This document shows, one piece after another, positions 50,640 through 58,905 of a DNA stretch of 64,000 nt. The notes under the pieces were generated by a model, which ran no database searches, was not told the DNA's origin, and worked only from the letters and a program-made list of their open reading frames with translations. A program made the translations under genes and the position numbers. Origin of the DNA: Leucobacter soli (GTDB taxonomy: Bacteria; Actinomycetota; Actinomycetes; Actinomycetales; Microbacteriaceae); the NCBI RefSeq assembly GCF_910593785.1, contig NZ_CAJVAP010000005.1, positions 1 to 64,000 of the forward strand, written 5' to 3'. The stretch's first letter is position 1, and each line of letters begins with the position of its first letter.

Positions 50640-51293
50640 ATGGCTGAGATCCGTGTGCTGCTGACCGATGACGACCCTCTGGTGAGGATCGCGCTCAAGC
50701 ACTTCCTCAGCCGGGATCCCGGTATCGAGGTGATCGCTGAGGCCGAGAGCGGCTTCGAGGCGATCGAGACCGTGGAGCGCTTGCAACCCGACGTCGTCCT
50801 GATGGACGTTCAGATGCCGGGCATGAACGGGATCGAAGCCACGACCGAGATATCCGCCCGCTGGCCCGAGGTGCGGGTGCTTGCGGTGACCACGCTCGAC
50901 TCGAGCGACACGGTGCTCCCGATGCTCAGCGCCGGGGCCGCCGGATACATGCTCAAGGATTCCAGTGCCGAGGAGATCGTCTCGGCGCTGCATCAGGCGT
51001 ACCAAGGATCGAGCTCCCTCTCGCCCAGGATCGCTTCCATGCTCGTGAAGCACGTGCGCGATACCAAGCCCGCCGAGCTGGGATCCGAGCTGGAGGCGCT
51101 GACGGAGCGGGAGTCCGAGGTTCTGCAGAGCCTGTCGCAGGGGATGTCGAACGCGGAGATGGCGCAGGCGCTGCATGTGTCGGAGGGTACGGTGAAGGCT
51201 CACCTGGGGCGGATCATGTCGAAGTGGCAGGTGCGCGACCGGGTGCAGATCCTCGTCACTGCCGCGCGTGCCGGACTGGTCGACTTCACCTGA
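50640..51293 (+). CDS. NarL/LuxR-type response regulator
   Basis: A 217-residue protein. The receiver domain has D10-D12, phospho-acceptor D56 (VVLMDVQMPGMNG) and K near 107. The LuxR HTH (about 150-210) has LTERESEVLQSLSQGMSNAEMAQALHVSEGTVKAHL. It is divergent from its kinase, with about 150 bp of AT-richer control DNA between it and the peptide gene. It likely controls the peptide/kinase transcript and its own gene. Confidence 0.92.
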   Translation: MAEIRVLLTDDDPLVRIALKHFLSRDPGIEVIAEAESGFEAIETVERLQPDVVLMDVQMPGMNGIEATTEISARWPEVRVLAVTTLDSSDTVLPMLSAGAAGYMLKDSSAEEIVSALHQAYQGSSSLSPRIASMLVKHVRDTKPAELGSELEALTERESEVLQSLSQGMSNAEMAQALHVSEGTVKAHLGRIMSKWQVRDRVQILVTAARAGLVDFT

Positions 51294-51375
51294 GCGGGAG
51301 AGGGCGCGTGGCCGGCGGGACACCGTCGGTCGAAGCGGAGCAGCGATATAGGCTCGATGCTAGGAGGTACCCGAG

Positions 51376-51912
51376 ATGACCGTTCGACAGCCCCTGCTGC
51401 AGGGCCCGCTCGTCACGCTGCGCGATCCGGAGGAGGACGATCTCCCGTCGATCCTCGCCGTGCTCGAGGAGCCGGAGGTCTCGTTCTGGTGGGTCGGCTT
51501 CGATGCCGATCGGGTGCGCCGCGAGTTCATCGACCACCCGGAGACGACCCGGCTCATCGAGGTGGAGGGGCAGGCCGTTGGCGTGCTGATCGTGCTCCGC
51601 GGCGAGGATCCCGAGTATCCGACCACGGTGATGCACATCTTCCTCTCGACGGCGTTCCGCGGTCGACGCATCGGCGAAGAGGCGATGGCGCTCGCGATCC
51701 GGCATGAGTTCTCAGCAGGTGTGACCCGCATCACCCTCGACCCGAACGTGAAGAATCACGGGGCCATCCGCAGCTACGAGCGGCTGGGCTTCAAACCCAT
51801 CGGGATCCTGCGCGACTACCAGGTGCGGCCCGGCGGAGCGCTCGAGGATGCGCTCTTCCTGGACCTCACCCGCGGCGACTACCCGGAGGGGCCGCAGCTG
51901 CCGCCTCGCTGA
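51376..51912 (+). CDS. GNAT-family N-acetyltransferase
   Basis: A 178-residue protein starting after AGGAGGTACCCGAG. It has LVTLRDPEEDDLPSILAVLEEPEV, VMHIFLSTAFRGRRIGEEAM (acetyl-CoA motif A) and LDPNVKNHGAIRSYERLGFKPIGILRDY (motif B). The pattern is close to AAC(6')-type and RimJ-like enzymes, so an aminoglycoside or protein N-terminus are both possible substrates. It is in the same direction as the response regulator, 82 bp after it. Confidence 0.85.
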   Translation: MTVRQPLLQGPLVTLRDPEEDDLPSILAVLEEPEVSFWWVGFDADRVRREFIDHPETTRLIEVEGQAVGVLIVLRGEDPEYPTTVMHIFLSTAFRGRRIGEEAMALAIRHEFSAGVTRITLDPNVKNHGAIRSYERLGFKPIGILRDYQVRPGGALEDALFLDLTRGDYPEGPQLPPR

Positions 51913-51927
51913 GACGAGCGAACCGTC

Positions 51928-52782
51928 TCAGCGCACCCGTTCGACGTCGAAGACGTGCGTCGGCGAGGCATAGGCCTCCTGGGACTCGATCAGCTGCAGC
52001 TCCCGCTGACCGGAGGCGAGCGTGCCTACGAGGAGCTCGAAGACGCTCGCTGCGGTCCGTCCGAGCGCGTAGGCGGGATCGCCCGACTCGACCAGGTGCG
52101 CGGAGAAGAGCGCCGACGTCACGTCGCCCGAGCCGTTCGCCTTGAAAGGCAGCCGCGGGGTCTGCACGATCCACGCGCCTGCGGGGGTGATCGCGAGCAT
52201 CTCGATCGTGTCGGCGGGGCGATCCGGGCGCAGCACGCTCGTGACGAGCACCTGCGATGGGCCGCCCGCATCCCGTAGCTGATCGGCCGAGGCCAGCGTC
52301 TCCTCGAGCGTCTGCGGTGCGGTGCCCGTCAGGAATCCGAGCTCGAACTGGTTCGGCGAGATCAGGTCGGCCTGCGGCACGACGCGATCGCGGATCAGCG
52401 TCTGCACCTCCGGCGCCACGAAGCAGCCGTTGTCGGCGCTGCCGAGGACCGGGTCGCAGGCGTAGACGGCGCGCGGATTGCGCTGCTTGACGAGGGCGAC
52501 GGCGTCGAGGATCGCGTCGCCGATGTCATCGCCGCCCTGATACCCGGAGAGGACGAGTTCCACATCGTCGAGGCCGCCGCGCTCATCGATCCCTCGGACG
52601 AGATCCCGCACGTCCTCGCCGCGGAGCATCGGACCCGTCCAGGAGCCGTAGCCGGTGTGGTTCGAGAAGATCACGGTGTAGACCGGCATGACCTCGTGGC
52701 CGAGACGCTGCAGCGGGAACACCGCTGCGGAATTGCCGACGTGGCCGTAGGAGACCGAGGACTGGATCGAGAGGATGCGCAT
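51928..52782 (-). CDS. pdxY: Pyridoxal kinase
   Basis: A 284-residue ribokinase-family enzyme starting MRILSIQSSVSYGHVGNSAAVFPLQRLG, with FSNHTGYGSWTG, DPVLGSADNGCFV, ISPNQFELGFLTG and the catalytic FKANGSGDVTSALF (GxGD). It phosphorylates pyridoxal to pyridoxal phosphate in B6 salvage. An unusual point is the asparagine in place of the more frequent threonine before GSGD. It is convergent with the acetyltransferase gene (15 bp apart). Confidence 0.88.
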   Translation of the reverse strand: MRILSIQSSVSYGHVGNSAAVFPLQRLGHEVMPVYTVIFSNHTGYGSWTGPMLRGEDVRDLVRGIDERGGLDDVELVLSGYQGGDDIGDAILDAVALVKQRNPRAVYACDPVLGSADNGCFVAPEVQTLIRDRVVPQADLISPNQFELGFLTGTAPQTLEETLASADQLRDAGGPSQVLVTSVLRPDRPADTIEMLAITPAGAWIVQTPRLPFKANGSGDVTSALFSAHLVESGDPAYALGRTAASVFELLVGTLASGQRELQLIESQEAYASPTHVFDVERVR

Positions 52783-52883
52783 CCCTCGATCATGCCACCC
52801 GACTGTAGGGATGGACCAAACCCGACGGGCGGTATGCCGGCTTCGGTCTAGGCTGATGCCGTTCGAAGACGAGAGGGGCGCGC

Positions 52884-53714
52884 ATGAGCCTGGCGGGAAA
52901 GACACTGCTGATGTCGGGCGGGAGCCGAGGGATCGGTCTCGCGATCGCGCTGCGGGCCGCCGCTGACGGCGCGAACGTGACGCTGCTCGCCAAGACCGAT
53001 ACGCCGGATCCGCGGCTCGAGGGCACGATCCACACCGCGGCCGAGGCGATCCGAGAAGCCGGCGGGCGCGCACTTGCCGTGGTCGGAGACGTCCGGGACG
53101 ACGGGGACATCGCCCGCGCGATCGACGCGACGGTCGCCGAGTTCGGCGGCATCGACGCCGTCGTGAACAACGCGAGCGTCATCGACCTCTCTCGCACTCT
53201 CGACCTGGCGCCGAAGCGGTACGACCTCATGCAGGACGTCAACGTGCGCGGCACGTTCATGCTCTCCCGCGCCGCGATCCCGGCGCTGCGCGAGGCGGCG
53301 AATCCGCACATCCTCTCGCTTTCGCCCCCGCTCAATCTCAGCCCGAGGTGGCTCGGCGCCCACACCGGCTACACGCTCGCGAAGTACGGCATGACGATGG
53401 TGACGCTCGGCCTCGCCTCGGAGTTCGAAGCCGAGGGGATCGCGGCCAATGCGCTCTGGCCGCGGACGACGGTCGCCACCGCCGCCGTGCAGAATCTGCT
53501 CGGCGGGGATCGTGTCATGGCCGCCTCCCGCACGCCCGAGATCTACGCCGATGCGGCGTACGCGGTGCTGACGGCCCCCGCCCGTGCCCGCACCGGGCGG
53601 ACGCTCATCGTCGAAGACGTGCTGGCCGAGCAGGGTGTCACCGACCTGTCGAGGTACGCGGCCGTCCCCGGGACGCCCGACGCAGAGCTGTTCCCCGACA
53701 TCTTCCTGCACTGA
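52884..53714 (+). CDS. Short-chain dehydrogenase/reductase (HSDL2-like)
   Basis: A 276-residue SDR starting MSLAGKTLLMSGGSRGIGLAIALR (nucleotide-binding TGxxxGxG variant). It has GDVRDDGDIARAI, AVVNNASVIDL (NNA motif) and YTLAKYGMTMVTLG with the catalytic Tyr and Lys (YxxxK). The expected catalytic serine region reads ILSLSPPLNLS. The pattern fits the SDR group of human HSDL2 and bacterial citronellol/isohexenyl-CoA pathway enzymes; the substrate is unknown. It is divergent from pdxY. Confidence 0.87.
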   Translation: MSLAGKTLLMSGGSRGIGLAIALRAAADGANVTLLAKTDTPDPRLEGTIHTAAEAIREAGGRALAVVGDVRDDGDIARAIDATVAEFGGIDAVVNNASVIDLSRTLDLAPKRYDLMQDVNVRGTFMLSRAAIPALREAANPHILSLSPPLNLSPRWLGAHTGYTLAKYGMTMVTLGLASEFEAEGIAANALWPRTTVATAAVQNLLGGDRVMAASRTPEIYADAAYAVLTAPARARTGRTLIVEDVLAEQGVTDLSRYAAVPGTPDAELFPDIFLH

Positions 53715-53754
53715 GTGCGCGCAGAGCGCGCCGCGTCCGGCCGCTGCACGGCCT

Positions 53755-55161
53755 TCAGCGGGTCTGTGCGGTGACGAAGGCGTCGTAGTCGGCGCGACTG
53801 CGCGCGGCGTAGGCGTACGCCCACTCGAGCAGCACCTCGCCGAGTCGACGCCCGCGACCGACGTAGCCGCTGATCATCGAGGAGAGCGGCGATTGCCCGT
53901 GCGCACGGGCGAGCGTGACCGCGCAGGCCCGCGAGTAGGTCTCGAAGGGCTCGTCCTCGAGTTCATCCGCGTCGATCCCGCCCTTCATGTCGTGGAACTG
54001 GCGCACGTAGAGATCGACCTCGTCGAATCGCAGGTATCCGAGGAACGGATCGGAGACCGCCTGCAGGACCCGCTGCAATGCCACGACCCGTGCGCCCTCG
54101 CCGCGAGCGGCGACGACCTCGTTGACGGCCCGGGGCTGGGGGATGCCGCCGTACTGCTCGAGCACGCTGCGACCGGCCTCCTTCGACTGCAGGATCATCG
54201 CATTGCCATCGCCGTCCTGGAACAGCGAGAGCGCGCAGCGCGTGCCGACGCTCCCGACGCCGACCACGCGCCTTATCGCATCGCTCACGACGTAGTGCCG
54301 GAGCAGCAGACGGATGTCCGCGTTCGCGGTATCGAGGTAGCGTCGCACGAGATGCACCTGTCGGTCGCGCAGCTCCGGATCGATGCGGACCATAGTCGGC
54401 GGCTGCTCGATGAAGCGCAGTCTTCCGTCCGGATCCGGCGCTGTGAGCCGGCGCGCCGCGCGCTCGCCCGTGTGCTTCTTCGCCTGCTTCACCGCTCGAC
54501 GCAAGACCTTCTGCGATTGGGGGTGCAGGCCGCTGGATCCGCCGTCCGCGTCGAGGTGCGTGTAGAAGCGATCTCTCGGGCTCATGCCGACCGCCTTCCG
54601 CAGCGCGAAGGCGTAGGAGCGCACCGCCCCGAGCACGGTCGAACGGATGGCGGCCTCATCGCGAGAGCCCGCCTGCCCGGCGATGACGGCGCTCGCTACC
54701 AGCCGTTTCAGATCCCACTCCCACGGTGCCCAGGCGGCCTCGTCGAAGTCGTTCAGATCGAAGACGAGTGTGCGCTGGGGCGACGCGTAGAAGCCGAAGT
54801 TCGAGAGATGCGCGTCCCCGCAGGCCGGAACGAGCAGTTCGCTGCGCTCCTCGGCGGAGAAATCCGCCGCCATGATCGCCGCGGTGCCGCGGTAGAAGGC
54901 GAACGGGCTCTGCGACATGCGAGAGGTGCGCAGCGGGACGAGATCCTGGCGGCGCCCCGCGTTCTGCTGCTCGATGATCCCGAGCGGATCGCGCGGCCCG
55001 TTCGAGAGCTCGCCCAGGAGCCGCCTGGGCAGTCGGCGACGCAGGCGACGCCCGGCGTCGAGCCGCTCGGAGAGCGGGGCGGGCAGGGACCAGGACTCGG
55101 CCGTGCCTTCGGCGCGGGGGAGTCCGGCGGAAGCGAGTCCTGCATCGTTGCTCATCCTCAT
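53755..55161 (-). CDS. DUF2252 family protein
   Basis: A 468-residue protein starting MRMSNDAGLASAG (two ATG codons 6 bp apart; the first has GAGGG upstream). It has the DUF2252 hallmarks QSPFAFYRGTAAIMAADF, CGDAHLSNFGFYASPQ, FDLNDFDEAAWAPWEWDLKR and VGVGSVGTRCALSLF. These resemble the HGDxHxxN and D-F-D motifs of aminoglycoside-phosphotransferase-like kinases, so a kinase role is possible but unproven. It is convergent with the SDR gene and divergent from gluQRS. Confidence 0.88.
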   Translation of the reverse strand: MRMSNDAGLASAGLPRAEGTAESWSLPAPLSERLDAGRRLRRRLPRRLLGELSNGPRDPLGIIEQQNAGRRQDLVPLRTSRMSQSPFAFYRGTAAIMAADFSAEERSELLVPACGDAHLSNFGFYASPQRTLVFDLNDFDEAAWAPWEWDLKRLVASAVIAGQAGSRDEAAIRSTVLGAVRSYAFALRKAVGMSPRDRFYTHLDADGGSSGLHPQSQKVLRRAVKQAKKHTGERAARRLTAPDPDGRLRFIEQPPTMVRIDPELRDRQVHLVRRYLDTANADIRLLLRHYVVSDAIRRVVGVGSVGTRCALSLFQDGDGNAMILQSKEAGRSVLEQYGGIPQPRAVNEVVAARGEGARVVALQRVLQAVSDPFLGYLRFDEVDLYVRQFHDMKGGIDADELEDEPFETYSRACAVTLARAHGQSPLSSMISGYVGRGRRLGEVLLEWAYAYAARSRADYDAFVTAQTR

Positions 55162-55240
55162 ATTCTGCACCCTCGGCCGGCGCGACTCGCCGTTCGGGGA
55201 GCAGGCCGCCTGCTGCGCGCCGCGATGCGAGAATGTGCGA

Positions 55241-56245
55241 GTGAGCATTCCCCGCGACCTCGTTGTCGATGCCGATGCCGGTGCCGGTGCCGGGCGCGGT
55301 TCCGGGAGCGGCGCCGGTCGCTACGCGCCGAGCCCGTCGGGCGATCTGCACCTCGGGAACCTGCGCACGGCGATGCTCGCCTGGCTCTTCGCGCGGAGTT
55401 CGGAGCGCCGGTTCCTGATGCGCATCGAGGACCTGGACCGGGATCGGAATGCCGGGGCGGCGGCGGGACAACTGGCGGACCTCGTCGCGCTCGGCGTCGA
55501 GTGGGACGGCGAACCGGTGCTGCAGAGCGGTCGCAGGGCCGCGCACGAGGCGGCGATCGCGCGGCTGGCCGAGGCGGGTCTGGTCTACGAGTGCACCTGC
55601 ACTCGTCGCGAGATCCTCGAGGCGCCCCGCGCCCCGCACGCACCGCCGGGCGCCTATCCCGGGACCTGTCGCGATCTGAGCGACGCGGAACGAGCCGCCG
55701 CGCGCGAGCGCATCGCGCCGAGGGCGCCGGCCCTGCGGCTCCGCGTGCCGGAGGGCGTCGTCCCGCCGGACTTCGAGGATCTGATCCTCGGCGGCGTGAC
55801 CGGTGGGGTCGACGACCTGGTGCTGCAGCGCGGGGACGGTGCGATCGCCTACAATCTGGCCGTCGTCGTCGACGACGCAGACATGGGCGTCGACCAGGTG
55901 GTGCGCGGGGACGACCTCGCTTCGTCGACCCCGCGGCAGATCCTCCTGCAGCGGCTGCTCGGACTGCCGAGCCCGCCCGAGATCGCCTACGCCCACGTGC
56001 CCCTCGTGCTGGGCCCGGAGGGATCCCGCCTCGCGAAGCGGGACGGCGCCGTCACCGTGGAGGATCTGGCCGCGCAGGGGATCGGGCCCGATCGGATCCG
56101 TTCCGTGCTCGCCGCATCGCTCGGGCTCGCCGAACCGGGCGAACCGATCGGTATGGCGGAGCTGCTGGAGCGCTTCGAACCCGAGGCGCTGCCGAGGCAG
56201 GCCTGGACGTGGTCGCCTGAAGCGCTGCGGCTCGAAGCGCCATGA
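55241..56245 (+). CDS. gluQRS: Glutamyl-Q tRNA(Asp) synthetase
   Basis: A 334-residue protein starting at a GTG (VSIPRDLVVDAD). A run of glycine/alanine (AGAGAGRGSGSGAG) lies before RYAPSPSGDLHLGNLRTAMLAW (HIGH-type motif), MRIEDLDRDRN, the cysteine cluster YECTCTRRE...GTC (zinc site), AYNLAVVVDDADMGVDQVVRG and RLAKRDGAVTV (KMSKS-type motif). The anticodon-binding domain of full GltX is absent. It attaches glutamate to queuosine in tRNA-Asp. The low-complexity N-terminal run is unusual. Confidence 0.88.
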   Translation: MSIPRDLVVDADAGAGAGRGSGSGAGRYAPSPSGDLHLGNLRTAMLAWLFARSSERRFLMRIEDLDRDRNAGAAAGQLADLVALGVEWDGEPVLQSGRRAAHEAAIARLAEAGLVYECTCTRREILEAPRAPHAPPGAYPGTCRDLSDAERAAARERIAPRAPALRLRVPEGVVPPDFEDLILGGVTGGVDDLVLQRGDGAIAYNLAVVVDDADMGVDQVVRGDDLASSTPRQILLQRLLGLPSPPEIAYAHVPLVLGPEGSRLAKRDGAVTVEDLAAQGIGPDRIRSVLAASLGLAEPGEPIGMAELLERFEPEALPRQAWTWSPEALRLEAP

Positions 56246-56258
56246 CCGGATGCGCTGT

Positions 56259-56330
56259 CACCCGGCCGGCTCTCACTCGGCGGGCTCTCACCCGGCTGGC
56301 TCCCACTCGACTGGCTCTCACCCGGCGGAG
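56259..56330. repeat. 15-bp tandem repeat, about 4.7 copies
   Basis: Units of the form CAC(C/T)CGGCNGGCTCT repeat without gaps between the ends of gluQRS and the GH3 lipoprotein gene. The repeat runs across the stop codon of the GH3 gene, so unit gain or loss could change that C-terminus. Confidence 0.75.
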
Positions 56331-57565
56331 TGCGCGGCCTCACCGAGCCTGAGCCGAAGGTCGGCCACGCGTTCGGCGGCGTCCTGCAGCCGGTCGGCCT
56401 GCAGCCACCCCTCCTCGACCGCATGGGCGACGTCGTCGATGATCTCGGCCATTCCATCCGGATCGACGCCCTGGATCACGAGCGCGAGGTCGGTGCCCGC
56501 GGCCAGGCACGCGACGATGATCGCCGAGATGCTCCGGTACTCCGGCAGCCCGGAGCTCAGCAGCATCCCGAGATCGTCGGAGACGATGACGCCGTCGAAG
56601 CCGAGGTCTTCCCGCGCGATCCGATGCCACTCCGGCGACAGGGAGGCCGGCTGCTCGTCGACGTCGGTGAAGGCGAGGTGCCCGAACATCAGCAGTTCGG
56701 CGCCCGCGTCGATACCGGCGGCGAAGGGTCGGGCATGGGTCTCGCGCCACTTCTCGAAGGAGATCGTGGAACTCGGCACGCCCACGTGCGAGTCGCCCTC
56801 GGCTGCGCCGTGTCCGGGGAAGTGCTTGAGCGTCGAGGCGACGGGAGCGAGCGGCGACCGCGCGAGGCTCCGCGCGCCATCGACCGCGGCCCGCACGCGG
56901 GAGGCGGCGGACTTCGGGCTCTTGCCGAGTGCCCGGCCGTAGATGAAGCTCTCCTCGCCGTTCGGGACGTCGGCGACGATTCCGAAGTTCACGTTCACGC
57001 CGGTCTCGGCCAGAAGCCCGGTCCTGGCGCGGAACGCCGCCTCGGTGTCCCTCGCCGGCTCGTGCTTGAGGCGATCCGCTCCGGGCTGGTCGTCCCAGGG
57101 GATCCGGCTGACCTCGCCGCCCTCCTGGTCGATCGCGAGCAGCGGCGGCAGCCCGGGGTCGGCTGTCAGCTCGCCCGTCAGCTCCCGGAGTTCCTCCGCG
57201 GATCCGGGGACGTTGTCGCCCATGAGGATGAAGCCGCCCAGGCCGTTCCCCCGGAGGTAGCGGCGCAGCGGGCCCGGTGCGGACCCCGGACGCGTACCCA
57301 TCAGGACGCTCGCGACGCGTTCCCGATCCGTCATCGCCGTGACGAGCTCGGCTGCGCGCCGACGGCGCAGGTCGTCCCCGGTCGGGGCGGGCGCCGGCGA
57401 GGAGTCCGCGGCCGGGTCCTCGGAGCCGGCGGGTGGAGCCGTCGTCGTGGGCGGGGCCGCCGGAACACAGGCGATGAGCATGCAGACCGCCGCGGCCGCG
57501 CTCAGGGCGACCGCGACTCGGACCGCACCGCAGACCGCGGCTCGGGTGCGGGCCGCCGGTCTCAC
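56318..57565 (-). CDS. GH3-family beta-N-acetylhexosaminidase lipoprotein (NagZ-like)
   Basis: A 415-residue protein. The N-terminus is a lipoprotein signal (AVALSAAAAVCMLIAC, lipobox cysteine at 33) with a proline/alanine-rich linker to about residue 62. The GH3 barrel has LLAIDQEGGEVSRIPW, KHFPGHG, and the catalytic loop FDGVIVSDDLGM (Asp). Such exported enzymes trim N-acetylglucosamine from peptidoglycan fragments for recycling. The C-terminus ends inside a 15-bp tandem repeat. The gene precedes the GerW-like gene by 5 bp in reverse order. Confidence 0.88.
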   Translation of the reverse strand: MRPAARTRAAVCGAVRVAVALSAAAAVCMLIACVPAAPPTTTAPPAGSEDPAADSSPAPAPTGDDLRRRRAAELVTAMTDRERVASVLMGTRPGSAPGPLRRYLRGNGLGGFILMGDNVPGSAEELRELTGELTADPGLPPLLAIDQEGGEVSRIPWDDQPGADRLKHEPARDTEAAFRARTGLLAETGVNVNFGIVADVPNGEESFIYGRALGKSPKSAASRVRAAVDGARSLARSPLAPVASTLKHFPGHGAAEGDSHVGVPSSTISFEKWRETHARPFAAGIDAGAELLMFGHLAFTDVDEQPASLSPEWHRIAREDLGFDGVIVSDDLGMLLSSGLPEYRSISAIIVACLAAGTDLALVIQGVDPDGMAEIIDDVAHAVEEGWLQADRLQDAAERVADLRLRLGEAAHSAG

Positions 57566-57570
57566 GCCGT

Positions 57571-57927
57571 CTACCGCTTCAGCGCGCGTATCACCCGGGC
57601 GAGGGCTCGGCCCGCGACGCAGACGAACGGGATGCCGACGGCGAGGAGGGTCACGGGATTCGGCTCGAAGCGGGTGAGCCCGTCTCGGGTGATGTACGCG
57701 CCGACGGGGATCGCGGCGCCGCCGCCCCCGCCGCCCTGGCCGCTGCCGGCCGCACCGGCCTCGTCCTTCGCGCTGCCCTCGCCCTGGCCTTCGCCTCCGC
57801 CGAAGCCGTACCAGGCGTAGGCGACGGGCACGATCGTCGTGCCGTCGAGTTCGACAGGGTCTCCGTATGCGGCGCGGACGCCGACCGAGGTGACCGTATC
57901 CGCGAGCTGCTTCGTGATGTTCGGCAT
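57571..57927 (-). CDS. GerW/YtfJ-like protein
   Basis: A 118-residue protein with an N-terminal TSVGVRAAYGDPVELDGTTIVPVAYAWYGFG (the GerW fold pattern seen in sporulation protein YtfJ) and a glycine-rich loop (residues about 44-72, GQGGGGGGAA). A hydrophobic C-terminal helix LLAVGIPFVCVAG and basic end follow. In non-spore-formers the role is unknown. It lies 5 bp before the GH3 gene and 4 bp after the SGNH gene, so these three may form one leftward operon. Confidence 0.72.
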   Translation of the reverse strand: MPNITKQLADTVTSVGVRAAYGDPVELDGTTIVPVAYAWYGFGGGEGQGEGSAKDEAGAAGSGQGGGGGGAAIPVGAYITRDGLTRFEPNPVTLLAVGIPFVCVAGRALARVIRALKR

Positions 57928-57931
57928 GCCT

Positions 57932-58801
57932 TCAGCCTACGTCACGGCGCCCGGCGCCGCGCGGGCGATTCGCCTGGCGCTCAGGAAGCTCCGGCGGCAG
58001 GCGGAGCGCCGTCGGCTCCGGGCGCTTCGGCTCGACAGCGTCCCCGGACGAGACATGCTTGATCCGACGGATCACCCAGGGGACGAGGTGCTCCCTCGCC
58101 CACACCACGTCCTCCGCGCGGGCGCGGCGCCAGGTGCGGGCAGGCGGAGGCGGCGGATCGAGCGGGGCGAGATCGTGGGGAACGTTCAGGGTCTCGAGCG
58201 CGGCGCGCGCGATCGTATGGTGGCCGAGCGCATTCAGATGCAGGCGGTCGTCGGCCCAGTAGCGGGGGTCCTGCAGCTCTTCGAGCGCCCACTGATCGAC
58301 GACCACCGCATCTTGCCGCTGCGCCACCTTGCGGACGTTCTCGTTGTAGATCGCCACCTTGCCGCGGATGCTGCGGAATACCGGTTGGAAGGAGGTGTCG
58401 ACGCCGGTGAAGAGCAGGACCGTCGCGTCGGCCTCGCGGAACTTCCGCACGAGGTACTCGAGTTGCACCGCGATGTCGTCGGGGTCGCCGCCGGGGCGGA
58501 TCACGTCGTTGCCGCCGGCGCTGATGCTGACGAGGTCGGGGCGCAGGTCGAGCGCGGGGTGCAACTGCTCCTCGGCGACCTGCCGGATCAGCTTGCCGCG
58601 CACCGCCAGATTGCCGTAGGCGAAGTCGGCGTCGTATCCGCTCAGCACCTCTGCGAAGCGGTCGGCCCAGCCGCGCAATCCGCCCGGGCTCTCCGGGGAT
58701 GGATCGCCGACGCCCTCGGTGAACGAATCCCCGATCGCGACGAAGCGCGACCAGGGCAGTTCGATCCGCTGCCGCTCATCCTGTTCCGCTGATCCACGCA
58801 C
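57932..58801 (-). CDS. SGNH/GDSL-family hydrolase
   Basis: About 289 residues if translation starts at the GTG near 58801 (VRGSAEQDERQRIELPW). The ATG at 58882 is possible but adds an arginine-rich, unlikely N-terminus. Block I is FVAIGDSFTEGVGDP (Ser), block II GNLAVRG, block III ISAGGNDVIRPGG and block V WADDRLHLNALGHHTIA (Asp, His), so the whole catalytic set is present. The C-terminal 60 residues are basic and proline-rich. Esterase or lipase-like, with unknown substrate. Confidence 0.85.
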   Translation of the reverse strand: MRGSAEQDERQRIELPWSRFVAIGDSFTEGVGDPSPESPGGLRGWADRFAEVLSGYDADFAYGNLAVRGKLIRQVAEEQLHPALDLRPDLVSISAGGNDVIRPGGDPDDIAVQLEYLVRKFREADATVLLFTGVDTSFQPVFRSIRGKVAIYNENVRKVAQRQDAVVVDQWALEELQDPRYWADDRLHLNALGHHTIARAALETLNVPHDLAPLDPPPPPARTWRRARAEDVVWAREHLVPWVIRRIKHVSSGDAVEPKRPEPTALRLPPELPERQANRPRGAGRRDVG

Positions 58802-58905
58802 TGGCCCCGCCGCCTTCCCGCCGTCCCGCTCCGTGCGCCCGAGGCGATCCCGGCGGAACCGAGCCGGTCCGCAGCCGCGCACGTCATGGCCTAGTCTAGG
58901 AGGTC

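Noticed and set aside
53584-56220. An 878-codon plus-strand open frame across DUF2252 and gluQRS
   Set aside because: It runs antisense to DUF2252 and out of frame with gluQRS; both of those have family motifs and ribosome sites. The long frame is arginine/proline-rich with none.
56259-56330. Possible CRISPR array
   Set aside because: Units are only 15 bp and adjacent, with no spacers. This is a simple tandem repeat.
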